This document shows, piece by piece, positions 30,771 through 42,951 of a DNA stretch of 64,000 nucleotides. The notes below the pieces were generated by a model. That model saw only the letters and a program-made list of their open reading frames with translations. It did not search any database and was not told where the DNA came from. The DNA comes from Piromyces finnis (Eukaryota; Neocallimastigomycota; Neocallimastigomycetes; Neocallimastigales; Neocallimastigaceae), in the NCBI GenBank assembly GCA_002104945.1, contig MCFH01000047.1:186001-250000 (forward strand). The letters run 5' to 3'. Both the position numbers and the translations under genes were made by a program. Position 1 is the first letter of the stretch. Each line of letters opens with the position of its first letter.

Positions 30771-31551
30771 TTAATTTGATTTCTTTTCTTTTTCTTCATT
30801 TTCTTCTTTCTTTTCAACTGGAAGGAATTTTATTGGATTTTTGCAGTAGAATGGCCATGGTGGAAGAATAACCTTTTTTTCCAATTTTGTTTAAATATTT
30901 TTTAAAAATTAAATTGATTGATATTTATAGTATTTATATAACATGGATAAATAAATAAATAAATAATAAAATGAAAATGGAAATGAATTCGAAATTAAAA
31001 TATTAATATTGAAAATTAATAAATAAATAAACAATAATTATATATCAATGTATATATGTAAATATATAAAATAATAATTATTATTATTATTTTGAAAAAA
31101 AAAAATAATAAATTTAAAAGATAATAATTACCAAAGCAGTAACAATTATACCAACAGCCATAATTTTGCAACTTATACTAACAGATTTTAAACAGAAACC
31201 AACAGTAAATGAAATTATCTTTTTTTTTTTTTTTTAATTTTTATCATAAAAAAAAAGTTTTTATTTTAGTAATTTTCTTTTTCTTCATTTAGTTATTTAT
31301 TTATTTAATAATATATATAGTTCATTTTATATTAAAAACAATAGAAATACATACACCGAAAACAATAAGAATAATTTGCATTAACTTTTCAGTTAATTTT
31401 TGTCCTTCGAAATCCTATTTTAAATATTAATAAACACATTTTTTTTTTAAATAAAAAAAAAAAAAAAACCTTTAATGAATGATAAATTTCATATAATTTA
31501 TACATATAAATAAATAAAAATGCATACAATATCATCTTTAATTAAAGCCAT
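30771..31551 (-). CDS. spcs1: Signal peptidase complex subunit 1 (SPC12)
   Basis: A small gene with four exons, right to left 31551-31528, 31414-31355, 31218-31132 and 30872-30771, summing to 273 bases (90 residues). The peptide starts MALIKDDIDFEGQKLTEKL, has two hydrophobic segments (about residues 20-38 and 46-62) and then PPWPFYCKNPIKFLPVEKK. The motif FxGQKL before the first membrane segment and PPWPxYxxxPxxFLP after the second are typical of SPCS1/SPC12. This non-catalytic subunit sits in the ER membrane with the signal peptidase and influences which segments are cut. Length agrees with the family (about 100 residues). The tail is a short Lys/Glu-rich cytosolic segment. All introns are GT-AG and under 220 bases. 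Confidence 0.93.
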
Positions 31552-33548
31552 TTTTTTCTTTTTTACTTATTAAAGGTATAATATAAAGAGAAATTTTTTC
31601 TATTATTTTTTGTATATTTTCTTTTTTTTTTTTTTTTTTTTTTTAGAGAGAGAATTTAATAAAATCTACTTTTTTATTTTATTATTATTATTATTCTATT
31701 TTCTTTTTATTATTATTTAAAAAAAAAAAAAAAAATTAAATTTTCAAATATAAATTAATTAAATTTATTAAAATGCTGTGTCTATTTAAAAAGAGAAAAT
31801 GAAATTTTTTAGATGTAAATTTTTGATTGGAAATTTCTTTTCTACCCAATTCTGCCCATGAATTTCTAATGCTTTTTGTTTTTTACCAGAGAAATATTGA
31901 ACTCAGCACAACATTAACCACACCTACACTCTCCCCCAAAAAAAATGAAATGAAATTTATTATTATAAAAATATTCTATCCTTTATATTATAAAAAACTA
32001 TAAATTAATTACTAAATACTTTTTTTCTCTTTTATAAAAATGATTAATCATTATTGATATAGGTTAGTAAATAGGATTCATTAGGATTCATTGAAATTTA
32101 TAGTAGAAATTTTTAAAAAGAAAAACTACACTACTATTACTATTACTATTACTATTACTATTACTATTACTATTACTATTACTATTACTATTACTATTAC
32201 TATTACTATTACTATTACTATTACTATTACTATTACTATTACTATTACTATTACTATTACTATTACTATTACTATTACTATTACTATTACTATTACTATT
32301 ACTATTACTATTACTATTACTATTACTATTACTATTACTATTACTATTACTATTACTATTATTCATTGTTTTACAATTCCCTTTTTTCTTTCATTCTTTT
32401 ATTTACAACAGCCACAATATATGCAACGTTTTTGAAGGTTAATGTATATTTAATGTATACATTTAATAAATTAAAATTTGTGGTTAGTTTTAATTAAACA
32501 ACAAAATATTAATTAAATTCTCTTAATTATAATTACAATAGAATAATTATATATATTAAATGTATTCATAATATATAATGTTATACTAATTAATATATTA
32601 ATATATGCTGTTTTATATATTTTTTAAATTTATAAGGATGAATTTTTATTAAAAATCCACATTTATTTATTGAATATAATTAATATTTATGTATTTCGTA
32701 TGATTAATGCATGATCATAATTTGATTTTGATTGGTTACTTATATGTTAATGTCTTTTAAATTTTAATAAATCTTTTTTAATTATTTTAATATATAATAA
32801 GCTTTTTAATTTTTATATTAAAATTTATTAACATCCCAAAAAGAGTAAATAAATAGTAAATACTATCATTTTATATAGAATAAAATTTTTTATATAATAA
32901 TATTCCCTTTTCTTTTTTTTTTTTATCAATATTAATATAAAAAAAAATTTTTTTTTTTTTCTCTTTTCTTTAAAAAAAAAGGAAAAGTTGCATTACCTCT
33001 GAACCTTTTTTTTTTTTATTTCTTTTTAAAAGAAAAACTTTTATTATTATTATTTATACAACATAATAAATGAATTTATAAAAGAAATAAAATTTATATT
33101 AATAACCAAATAATTTTATTTTTATAATAATAATAAAATAGTTTAATGTAACAAATTTCTCCTAATTTAACCATAGTTTTTATTACAGCTATCCTTTTAA
33201 AATCATATGGGATTTCATTAAATTTCATTTAAAGAAAACAGTATTATCACTTTAATTTTTAAAAAGAAAATAAATATATAATTTTTTTTTAAAAAAAAAA
33301 ATAGAATTTCAGTCATATTAATAATGTTTTAAGAAATTTCAATATTAAAATATCAGTTTTTTTTTTAAATATAAATAAAAAGAGTTACGTTCACCAGTTT
33401 CAGTATTAAATTATTTACATATAAACATTTAAAAAAGAGAATATATTCAAAAAAAAAAAAAAAACTATTTTTTTTAATAAAATACATCATTTTTATTAAA
33501 TAGTAAAAAGTAAAAGCAAATAGTTTCGAAATATATATAAATGACAAA
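31552..33548. other. Divergent intergenic region between spcs1 and the sirtuin gene
   Basis: It should contain both promoters. A less AT-pure patch at about 31840-31940, 290-390 bp upstream of spcs1, contains short C-rich words (CTACCC, TGCCC, ACTCTCCCCC) and is a plausible regulatory patch. A long hexanucleotide repeat occupies 32134-32360. The minus-strand open frame at 33365-33706 is antisense to the first sirtuin exon. Confidence 0.6.
32134..32360. repeat. (CTATTA)n hexanucleotide microsatellite
   Basis: About 38 nearly perfect copies of a 6-base unit. Read on either strand it is open (Asn-Ser or Thr-Ile repeats), which produces false genes. The same hexamer occurs at 24480-24590. Confidence 0.97.
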
Positions 33549-36500
33549 ATGATATCAATAGATATTAACCATATTAAAACGGAATATGAAGATAAAAAAG
33601 AATTCCAAAATATTGCAAAAGCAATAAGAAAATCGAGAAAATGTATTGTTGTTACAGGAGCCGGAATTTCAGTATCAGGAGGAATACCTGTAGGATATAA
33701 ATTCATTTATTAATAAATATAATTATAATTATTATTATAGATAATATAGAATAAATAAATTTTGATAGATTGATATGGATATAAACAAAAAATAAATTTG
33801 ATTATTTAAAAAAAAAATTGAAAATTTAGTAAAATATAATTTGTATTTTTATTACTATAATATTATTTTCAATCAAAAAATATATATAAATAAATAAATA
33901 AAGGATTTCAGGTCTTCAGACGGTTTATATAATCTAGTAAAAAATAAATTTCCACAAGCTGTTGTAAAAGGAAAAGATTTATTTGATGCAACTTTATTTA
34001 GAGATCCAGTAACCACCAAAGTTTTTTATACTTTTATGGGTGAATTAAAAGAAGTCTTAAATAAAGCAAAGATTACACCCACCCATAGATTTGTCAAAGA
34101 TTTAGATAATCAAGGAAAATTGCTTCGTTGTTATACCCAAAATATAGATAGTTTAGAACGAAGACTTGAATTATCTACAGATATTACAGATAAGAAAAAT
34201 GCAAAAATTGTTCAACTTCACGGAGATATGGATCGTGTTGTATGTACTTTATGCCAAAAAACGTTTGAATTTACAAATGACCATATAAATATATTTAAAG
34301 AAGGAAATTCAATTCCTTGTCCTTCTTGTCAATCAAAAAGTACAATCCGTGAAATGACAGGAAAAAGAGCTATCGCTGTTGGTTCTTTAAGACCAAATAT
34401 TGTATTATATAATGAACATCATATCAATGGTAAGTTGTAAATTTTTATAAAAGAAACTATTCATTTTTTTTAAAAGAAAAAACTCCAAAATCAAAATAAA
34501 TTCAAATTTATTCAAAGATAAAAAAAAAATATAAATTACCATGTAGTGTCATTTAGATTTATTCATCACTAATGAAATATATGAAATTGAAATGTGTCAT
34601 TTAGATTTATTCATCACTAATGAAATATATGAAATTTAAATGTGTCATTTAGATTTATTCATCACTAATGAAATATATGAAATTTGTCATTTTATTCATC
34701 AAAGATAAAAAATTAATCTTTTTTTTTTTTTTTTTATTTTTATCTATTTGAATATAAATGTCAATTCAAAAATAAAAAAAAAAAAACTTTTTTTAGGGGA
34801 TTTAATTAATGATTTTGCAAGTTATGATATATCCAAAAAACCTGATTTATTAATTGTTATGGGTACATCACTTAAAGTATATGGTATTAAAAATTTAGTA
34901 AAACGTTTAGCAAGTGTAGTTCATTCAAGAAAAACAGGAAAAGTAATATTTATTAATAAAACTGAATTATGTACAAAAACATGGGAAGATATTTTTGATT
35001 ATGAAGTTATATCAACATCAGATGAAGCCATTACTTTATTGAAAAAAGAAATTAATTATTTGGAAGCTCAAGATATGATAAAGAAGGAAATGGCGATAAG
35101 AAAAGAAGAGCTTAAAGAAGAATTGAAAGCAAAAGGTAACTATTTAAAAAAAAAAAAAGGAAAAGAAAAACCCTTTTAATAATAAAATATTGATTATCCA
35201 CTTTTTATATAATAACTTTTAATAATTGCTTTTTTTTATCTTCTTCTTCTTCTAGGTATTAAATATAATCCAAGAATACATAAATTTAATGAAATTACTC
35301 CAGATCAATCTATACTTAAAATTGAAGATAAGACAGGAAATCTTGTAATACATATACCCCATAAACCAGTTAAAGTTATATCAGAAGAAGATGAAAGCAG
35401 CAGTAGTAATAGTAGTGATGAAAAAATGCTTATATCTTCATCACCTACACTTTCAGTTGCCTCGATTTTTTCTTCTTCATCATCTCTGTCCTCCTTATCC
35501 GACCTAACAGAATATGAAGATAATACAGATGAGGATCAAATTATTCTTGATCATATTGACAATGAAACTAATTTAAAAGAAATATTATCTAAAAATGAAC
35601 AAGAATTACCTTTGGATACACCCCCTTCCCCTACCCTTACCTCTACCCCCATTATCATTACAGATGAATCCTCAACACCTTCAATTGACATGACAGAACA
35701 ACGTATTGCCATGGAAAATCTTACAGTGAATGATCCTATGGATCAATCCATAGAAATAATAACGCCTCCCCAAGAAGATACCAAAGAATCATCGTCTAAA
35801 TCAGAGAATAAAATTCAAATTCAACTTGTTGATAATAAATTAAAATTAAATTTAGGAAAGAAAAAGGCAGAATCAACGCAGAAAAAGAGAACATCCTCAT
35901 CTACAAAATCAATTAAATCTATAAAATTAAAATTGAATCCAACCAAATCTAAATCTGAAGAAAAAGAAAATAATCAAGATGTAAGTAGTATTAATAATAA
36001 TTTTTTTACCCTATTCATTTTTACTATGTTAGGAAATAATTTTTTTATTTTTTTTTTTTTTTGATCTTTTTTTATAAAAAAAAAAAAAAAAATCTAAATA
36101 CTAAATATATCATTCTTTTTTTTTTTTATTATTATTTACTGATAAATTTATTGGTTTAATTCTTTAAATCTATTCTTTATTGAAATATTATAACCATAAA
36201 ATTGAAATTTTTTTTTAATTTTTCCAAAATTTTAAATTTCTTCAAAAAAGTATTTGGAAATAGAAGAAGGAACAACAACAACAGCAGCAACAACAGCAAC
36301 AACAGAAATAGCTGATATTATGCCAATATCCTATCGATTAAGATCACGATCCAATAGTATGGAAATAGTACATGAACCTGTTCAAGTGAAAAAAGTAATC
36401 AAAAAAGTTACACCAACCACCACCACCACTACCACCAAAAAGACCACCAAATCCACTACCAACAAAAAATCTAGAGCTTCAATTAAAAAATCTACAACCA

Positions 36501-36682
36501 CCACCACCACATCTGATAATATACGTAATATTTTAAAGGTTGGTAAAAGAAATGTTGCCCCAATATCAACCACTCCAATAAAGAAAAATAAGGTGAAAAG
36601 AGAACGTGTTGAAAGAAACATATTAGATGAAAAATCAGTGAATAATTTAAATTTAAATAAAAGAATCAAGGTTCATGAATGA
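33549..36682 (+). CDS. Sir2-family protein deacylase with long disordered tail
   Basis: Five exons, 33549-33689, 33904-34429, 34797-35135, 35256-35980 and 36251-36682; phases match, 720 residues. Residues 30-330 are a sirtuin core: TGAGISVSGGIPDFRSSDGLY around the first intron (NAD binding), TQNID at 125-129, the catalytic His153 in QLHGD, zinc cysteines 161, 164, 186 and 189, and VMGTSLKVYG with FINKTE later. Sirtuins use NAD to remove acyl groups from lysines. The GIPDFRSSDGLY form and the core length resemble the Hst3/Hst4 branch of fungi, but this is only a resemblance. The last about 350 residues are disordered: acidic and Ser-rich, then Thr/Lys-rich with basic KKR-type clusters that could act as nuclear localisation signals. 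The start is the second ATG; an ATG 8 bases upstream runs into a stop after three codons. Intron 2 contains a 48-bp minisatellite. Confidence 0.9.
34546..34700 (+). repeat. 48-bp tandem repeat inside a sirtuin intron
   Basis: Three nearly identical 48-bp units start at 34546, 34594 and 34642 with GTGTCATTTAGATTTATTC; a partial fourth follows. They lie wholly within intron 2 of the sirtuin gene and do not touch the splice sites. Confidence 0.92.
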
Positions 36683-37947
36683 AAGAAAAAATTCATATTT
36701 TGAGTATCAATAAATCAATATCCCAACCACATTTTAATAATATCTTTATATTATCAAGTTGTCATTTATTTAAAAATTATTTTTCACCACCACTAAGGAT
36801 GACAATTTATTTTTAACCTCATCAACATCACCTTTTTTTTTTTTATCGATTACATTAGCAAAAAAAAAAAAAGAAAATTTTGAATCTCTACATCAAAATA
36901 TATTTATTTTATTTATTCAATTCTATTTTTTTTTTTTTTTTCTATTTTAATTTAATAATTATAATGATGGATTCATTAATATGCATTATCATCAATTCAT
37001 ACTTTATAAATTGTATTTATAATACTCTTTATATTTTCTACCACCTTCTCCAATCAATCCAAATATTTTATCTTTTTTTTTTAGTATTATTATTATTTCG
37101 ATAGTAACAAAAGTATTAAAACAAAGCATCAGAATCAGTTTTTTATATAAATATATATATATATATATATGTTTTTTTTTTATTATTATTATTCATTTTT
37201 CCTAAAGAGTAATCTATTTTTATTATTATTATTATTATTATTTTAAATATTCACATTTTAATTCTATTTACTAGTTACTTTTTTGTTTTTTTATTTAAAT
37301 ATAAAAAATCTTTTTTGAATAAGAATAAACTTTTTAATGATAAATAACGATATTGATCATTGTAAAAAAAAAAAAAAAAAGTATCCTTTTCAACTCCCAT
37401 GAATGAAAAGGGTTAGTTAGTTCTTTTCACAAATTCATCCATTTGGAGATAAATTTTAATTATATATTTCATCATAAATTAACAATATATAAAATTATAT
37501 TGAATTTAATAATTTGAAATTGAATTTTAAAAAGTCAAAATTTTAAAAATAAAAAAACTTTTTGAAAAAAACTTTTTTTTTTTTTTATTTATTATAATAA
37601 AAAGTAGTAAAAGAAAAGAAAAAAAGCAACTTACATATTTGTTTGTTCGTTGATTTAAAGATATTTTATTAAAAAAAAAAAAAAAGATATATTCATATAT
37701 AAATAATCTTTTTTTTTTTTTTTTTACAATCCAACACTATTCAACCCTTTGCAAGTGTAAAAAAAATTTGTAATACTATTCATTAGATTCTTTTTTTTTT
37801 TTTTAAAGAAAGAAAGAAAGAGTAATATTCTTTTCTCCATTATATTTCTTGGGAATAATAAATAAATTGTTGTGCTGGCCTATATAAAACACTTTTTTTT
37901 TTTTATATTATATTATTGAAACAATTAAAAAAAAAAAAAAGTATGAA
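36683..37947. other. Intergenic region with no gene seen
   Basis: AT-rich DNA with T-tracts, an AT dinucleotide run near 37150 and TTA runs near 37220. The open frame at 36880-37104 consists of hydrophobic low-complexity codons without conserved character. Confidence 0.65.
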
Positions 37948-38300
37948 ATGGTAATAAATACAAAACTATTAAAGGGTTATAAAGAAGTAAATGAACAAAG
38001 AATAACTATTATTCAAGAATGTAAAGTTCATCATAAAGTATACGAATTATATATTGATCCTAAAAATTTAAACGTAAAAGAAATAAAAGGTACCTATAAA
38101 TATGGTTTTATATAGAAAAAAAAAAATTAAAAAATTTCTTTCTTTCATAATTTTGATATTTAAAAATATTCTGAAATATTGATTTTCATTCTAAAATTCA
38201 TTCTTTTCAAACTTTATTCATGCCTTTTTTTTTTTTTAAATAGAATGCTTACAGTCAAGCGATAAAAATTGGAAAGAAAGAATTATAAACTTTACTGGTA
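37948..38300 (+). CDS. Small hypothetical gene, 3' end unresolved
   Basis: An AAATG start at 37948 opens a coding-quality exon ending at a GTACCT donor after about 48 codons (ends KNLNVKEIK). A second exon begins after the AG before 38244 in matching phase and reads ECLQSSDKNWKERIINFT, up to a GTAAAAG donor near 38300. Codon use (Lys, Glu, Cys, His, Trp present) differs from the AT noise around it, so I believe it is real. Beyond 38300 two ends are possible: read-through into a poly-Lys/Phe stretch, or splicing to an exon at 38361 that begins DDAIILNIF. No family is recognised: the peptide has no membrane segment and looks like a small alpha/beta domain. It could also be a 5' part of the SUN gene downstream, but phase does not support that. 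Confidence 0.5.
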
Positions 38301-39007
38301 AAAGAAAAAAAAAAAAATTTTTTTTTTATTGTTTCATTATTAAAAAAAAAAAAAAAAAGATGATGCCATCATTTTAAATATTTTTTTAAAAATGATAAAA
38401 AAAATTTTACTATTTAAAAGGAAAGAATTTCTCTTTTTTTTTTTTTTTTATTTTCGATTATAAACAAAAAAAAATCATCAACAACCTAATAATAACAAGA
38501 GTAACAACAGCATACAACACAACACACAAGAACACACACAAAAAAATTGTTAAAATAATTTTTTATATTTAATGAATTGGAATGATATTAATGCATGTAA
38601 AAAAAAAAAAAGAAAAAAAAAAGAATAGAAAACAATATTATTTAAATACCTTTTTTTTTTATATATATAAACCTTTTTTATATATACATATATATATAAA
38701 TAATAATTAAAATACTAATACTTTTTTTTTTATCAATATATTTTTATATATTTATAATATTTATAATCAATCTATATTTATGAATAGATAATGTATATCA
38801 TTTTTATATTCCCGAAACATTATTTTATATCAAAGATACGCTATCTTTTTTATTCACTCTAACCTATAAATTACTATTTTCAAAGTTGGTATTTCATTCT
38901 TTTTTTTTTATAAAAAAAATTTTATTAAACTTTTTTTTTTTTTTAATAACTCCGTATATATATATATTTTTATAATTTAACTATTATTCCTTATTGGGAT
39001 TATAAAG
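38301..39007. other. Gap before the SUN gene, probably holding its first exon
   Basis: AT-rich, with homopolymer tracts and a (CA)-rich patch near 38520. The SUN-domain reading frame has no ATG upstream of its open region, so a first exon should lie here or further left. I tested the ATGs at 38572, 38583 and 38791, and none joins in the right phase. Confidence 0.5.
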
Positions 39008-41351
39008 ATTCTTTTTAATCCTAAGTTTAGTATTTCTTCTAACCTTCAATTCAAACTCTAGATCTACCATAAAAGAAATTACTTTTGAAGTTTCTTATTT
39101 ATTTCATTTTTGTACTACCTTAAAATCATGGACTAAATCCTTAAAATCTTCATTAATACCAACAACAATAACGACGACATTATTTCAAACTCACACTCAT
39201 CCTCACTATCACTATCCTTCCTACCATCCATCAAAATCATCATCCTTTGATAATTTCTGTATTCTACCGAAATATCAATTATTAAAAAATGAATGGTTAG
39301 AGTATCATTATTATCATCCTACTTTGGATGTAGATTCTATCTATAGTTCATTAATTTCCCATGTTGTTTGTGATAGGCATGAGAGTCAGGATATGACCGT
39401 ACAAGGAAAAGAATTTAAAGAAATTCCAGATTTTTCAGAAATATTTAGAAAATTAGACCGAATTCAGGGTTCGTTAAATCAACTTGATTCTACCTATCAT
39501 TCTATCGCCAATAAATTGACGGTGTCTAAAGAAAATAATAAAAGGATGAATGGAATTTTGGAAGAATTTAGTTTAGAAATTTATTCTTTATACAAAAAAT
39601 TGAAAAGGTTGGAAGAACGATTATTCTATACGGTAAAGGCAAAGGCTAATGCATTAGATTATCAATATAAAAAAAGTTTAGAACGTGAAGAAAGAATTTT
39701 AAAAGTATTGTACGATCATATGTCTCAATTGTATACCACTCAAATCGAATTTATTCAACAAGTTAATTCGCTTTTACCTTTTGTGGAAACACCTCAACGT
39801 CATGGAATGAGTGAAGCGTATATAAAACAAAAATACTTTTTACTTTGTCAACAAATGAATAAATATAAAATGATGTTGACGGCGTTTGAATTACCGTTAA
39901 ATCTTTTAATTCATAAAGAATCCATGCCTTACTTTGAAGATTTCTTACAATTCCTAGGTAAGGAAAGTCAAACCTTGAAGGATTATATTCATACGTTAAA
40001 TTGGAAGGATCCTTCCTTGGCTCATTTTAATAAAAAAAATCAATGTGTGTGGAAGAGTCCGGTCGAACATTTAGTGGAGGATATTCATTGTCCGTTAAAC
40101 CCACCACCGCCATCACCATCACCAAATCATTCCACGATGCCACCACTGAATTTCCAAGAAAATATTTTTTATAAACTTTATCAAATTTATCATGAACGTC
40201 TTCTTAAACTAAAACAAGAAAATTATCAAAGAAATAAAACAAACCATCAATTTTTTGATGAAATGAAACGTATGCGACATCAATTGGATAATGTTCAATC
40301 AATTATTGAAATGTTGGGTTCAAATCAACAAAAATTAGAAAATAAATTTAGGTCAATTGAACAACTATTAAAATTATCCCCTGTCTCAAAAAATAATAAA
40401 AAAAATAATTCATCTCATTCTTTCCCACTGATTGTTTCCCATATACCATCATCTCAAGTACAATTTATTTGTATGAATACAAGTCCTGATTTTGATAATG
40501 TTTCTTCTTCTTCTTCTTCCAACGCCTCCTATCAATGCCCAGTATTTAATAATGAATTTGTAGATCTTGTTTACCAATATGTTATGAAAAAAATCCAAGA
40601 AACAGATCATGGTGTGGATCAACCAGATTATGCTTTAAAAAGTAGTGGAGGATTTATTGTCTATCCTTTAACAAGTCCTTCCTATCAAGGAGGTGAAGAA
40701 AAAAAAGAAGATGACCATCATTATCATGATAGTTTAGATCATCATCTTATAAAGGATAAAGAATCAACTTTCGCATCTTCTAATCCTCTATTCCGAAATC
40801 AACCTTCTTCTTTCTTCAAGGTATTACTGTCTAAATATTTCCTTCCTGCCGGATTTTCATTCTATTCATCACCAGAATTAGTACTTGATCCACATATTTT
40901 ACCAGGTTATGGATGGATCATGAATGGTTCTTCAGGTTATATTACTATTGGTTTAGCTAAACCTATCTATCCAAAATCTATTACTATTGATCATATCCCT
41001 TCAAATCTTGATTTAGAAAATACTATGTCTTCTGCCCCAAGGTATATTGAAGTATTGGGTATATACGATATCAATCAATTTAAACTTTATTCCCATCTTC
41101 CCGGTAATACAAAGAAAATAACAAGAATGAATCATCAAGAACATGAAAATGAAATTACTCTCATTCCTTTATTTGAATTTAATCCATCAACATCATCATC
41201 CATTACTCCTACTACGAATAGTTTAACCATTCCTATACCAGAAAATATATATGTTAAAATTAGAAAACCAATTTCCTATCTACATGTTAAAATTCTTTCC
41301 AATTGGGGAAATCAAAAGTATACTTGCATTTATAGAATAAGAGTTCATTAA
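39008..41351 (+). CDS. SUN-domain nuclear envelope protein, 5' exon not located
   Basis: A single frame is open from a stop at 39003-39005 to the TAA at 41349-41351, with a possible splice acceptor AG at 39006-39007. The first ATG lies well inside, so the true start is in an upstream exon. The open part begins FFLILSLVFLLTF, a likely transmembrane segment, followed by a long helical region with heptad character (FRKLDRIQGSLNQLD, LKRLEERLFYTV; again near 40260-40370). The last about 170 residues match a SUN domain: LPGYGWIMNGSSGYITIGL, SAPRYIEVLGIYD, and the ending HVKILSNWGNQKYTCIYRIR. SUN proteins span the inner nuclear membrane and bind KASH proteins in the perinuclear space. Termination right after the domain fits classical SUN proteins rather than the Slp1/osteopotentia type. 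Confidence 0.83.
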
Positions 41352-42118
41352 AAAAAAAAAAAAAACTTTTTTTATTGTAAAATTTTAATTTTCTTTTTTT
41401 TTTTTTTTTTCTTCATTAATCCTAACCTTATCTATTAGATTATTCATTTTCCCTTTTTTTTTTTTTTTTTAATAATATTTAGTATAAATTTTATTTTTTC
41501 TAAAAATATAAGCATTAAGAAAATAAAAAGTTTTTCTTTATTTTAACCATTCCAACTCTTGGATAAAATATTTTTTGTATATATTGCAAATTCATTATTT
41601 TTATTTTTTTTTTTTTATTTTATTTTTTATTTTTTTTATTTATTTAATTTTTTTTTTTATTTTATTTTATTTTACCTTTTTTTTTAATATTATTATTATT
41701 TTTTTTTTTACTACCAATTAATAAGAAAAAAAAAAATTAAAATAATATTGGTAAAAAAAAAAAGGTAAAATAAAACAGTTTTTATTATAGAAAGAGGGAA
41801 GAATATAAATATAAAAAAAAAAAAAAGGACAAAGATTCCCTTTATTAATAAATAATAATAATATTAATATTAATAATAAATAAAAAAAAAAAAAGAATCC
41901 TATAAAGAAAGATATTGTGTCTTGTAACTTTTTTTTTTTTTGATACTTTTTCTTATTATTATTGATCGGATTTTCCTTTTTTTTTTTTTCCTTCTTCTTA
42001 TTTTATCTTTATAATATTTTTTTGTTTATATATGAATGTTAATTTTTTTTTTTTTTTATTCTTTATTGAGTCGTTTATTATTTTTATTTTTTATTTATTA
42101 AAGATTTCTTTTATAAAT
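41352..42118. other. Intergenic region between convergent genes
   Basis: Poly-T and poly-A tracts separating the 3' ends of the SUN gene and endosulfine. I see nothing else. Confidence 0.75.
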
Positions 42119-42951
42119 TTATTCTAAATTTTCACTTGATTTGGAAAGTGTAGATTCTCTTGCTGGACCATTAGAAACATCCTTTTTCAATTGCTTTGGA
42201 ATGGAATGTGGAATACGTTCAGGTGATGGAATTTGAGAACCAACATCTTTTGGAGAAGAAACACCAGCTTTAGAAAGAGCATAATCTCCTGAATCAAAGT
42301 ATTTTCTTTCACCCTAATATTAATTATAAGTAGGTAGAATGTGTTTAGTAATCGATTCTTTCCTTATCATTGTTTGTGAACTATTTTACAAAGTCTACAT
42401 ATTTAAATTTTTTTTAATATTGAAAATTATTGATAATGATAAAAACTATTTTATTTGAATATATTTAATTTTTTTTTTTTTAATATACACAAAGATATAT
42501 TTTATCTTTTTATATATATATAATAAACATTCTATCCTATTCTTTATTTACTATTTTATAGCTTATTTTTTTAAAATATATATATATACATACTATTATA
42601 CTATTATGATATTTAAATTTACCTTTAAACGATTATTTAAGAAATCTTTTTTCTTTGGTGGTAAACGACCATATTTATTATAGAAAACTCTTTCTTCTTC
42701 AGATAGTGACTAATTTCATAAATATTATGTATTTTTTTTTAGATATATAATCATATTTTTTTTTTCAGGTTAAAAGTAATAATATAAAAAATAATAAATG
42801 ATATAAAAAAAAAAAAATTAGTATTTTTTTTATATATAAATTTAAAATGGATTATTCATCAAAATATTTTTTTTCATGATTTTTTTAAAATTTTATAATG
42901 TATTTTTATATATATATTTACGTTGACATCAATTTGACCGTTATTTGGCAT
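42119..42951 (-). CDS. ensa: Endosulfine/ARPP19/Igo-type PP2A inhibitor
   Basis: Three exons right to left, 42951-42922, 42709-42623 and 42313-42119; all in phase 0, giving 103 residues. The core reads EERVFYNKYGRLPPKK, DFLNNRLK and RKYFDSGDYALSKAG. FDSGDY is the invariant endosulfine motif; its Ser47 is the residue that Greatwall-type kinases phosphorylate, turning the protein into an inhibitor of PP2A with a B55 subunit. That switch supports mitotic entry in animals and quiescence in yeast. The C-terminal half is disordered, Ser/Pro-rich, with SP sites. The length is typical of the family. The start ATG in CAAGATG is the only one available in the short first exon. Confidence 0.93.

Noticed and set aside
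32088-32435. Overlapping open frames of Asn-Ser and Thr-Ile repeats on both strands
   Set aside because: The hexanucleotide array lacks stops in several frames; no unique coding sequence surrounds it.
34546-34700. Array of direct repeats resembling a CRISPR
   Set aside because: The units are contiguous without spacers, and the context is a eukaryotic intron.
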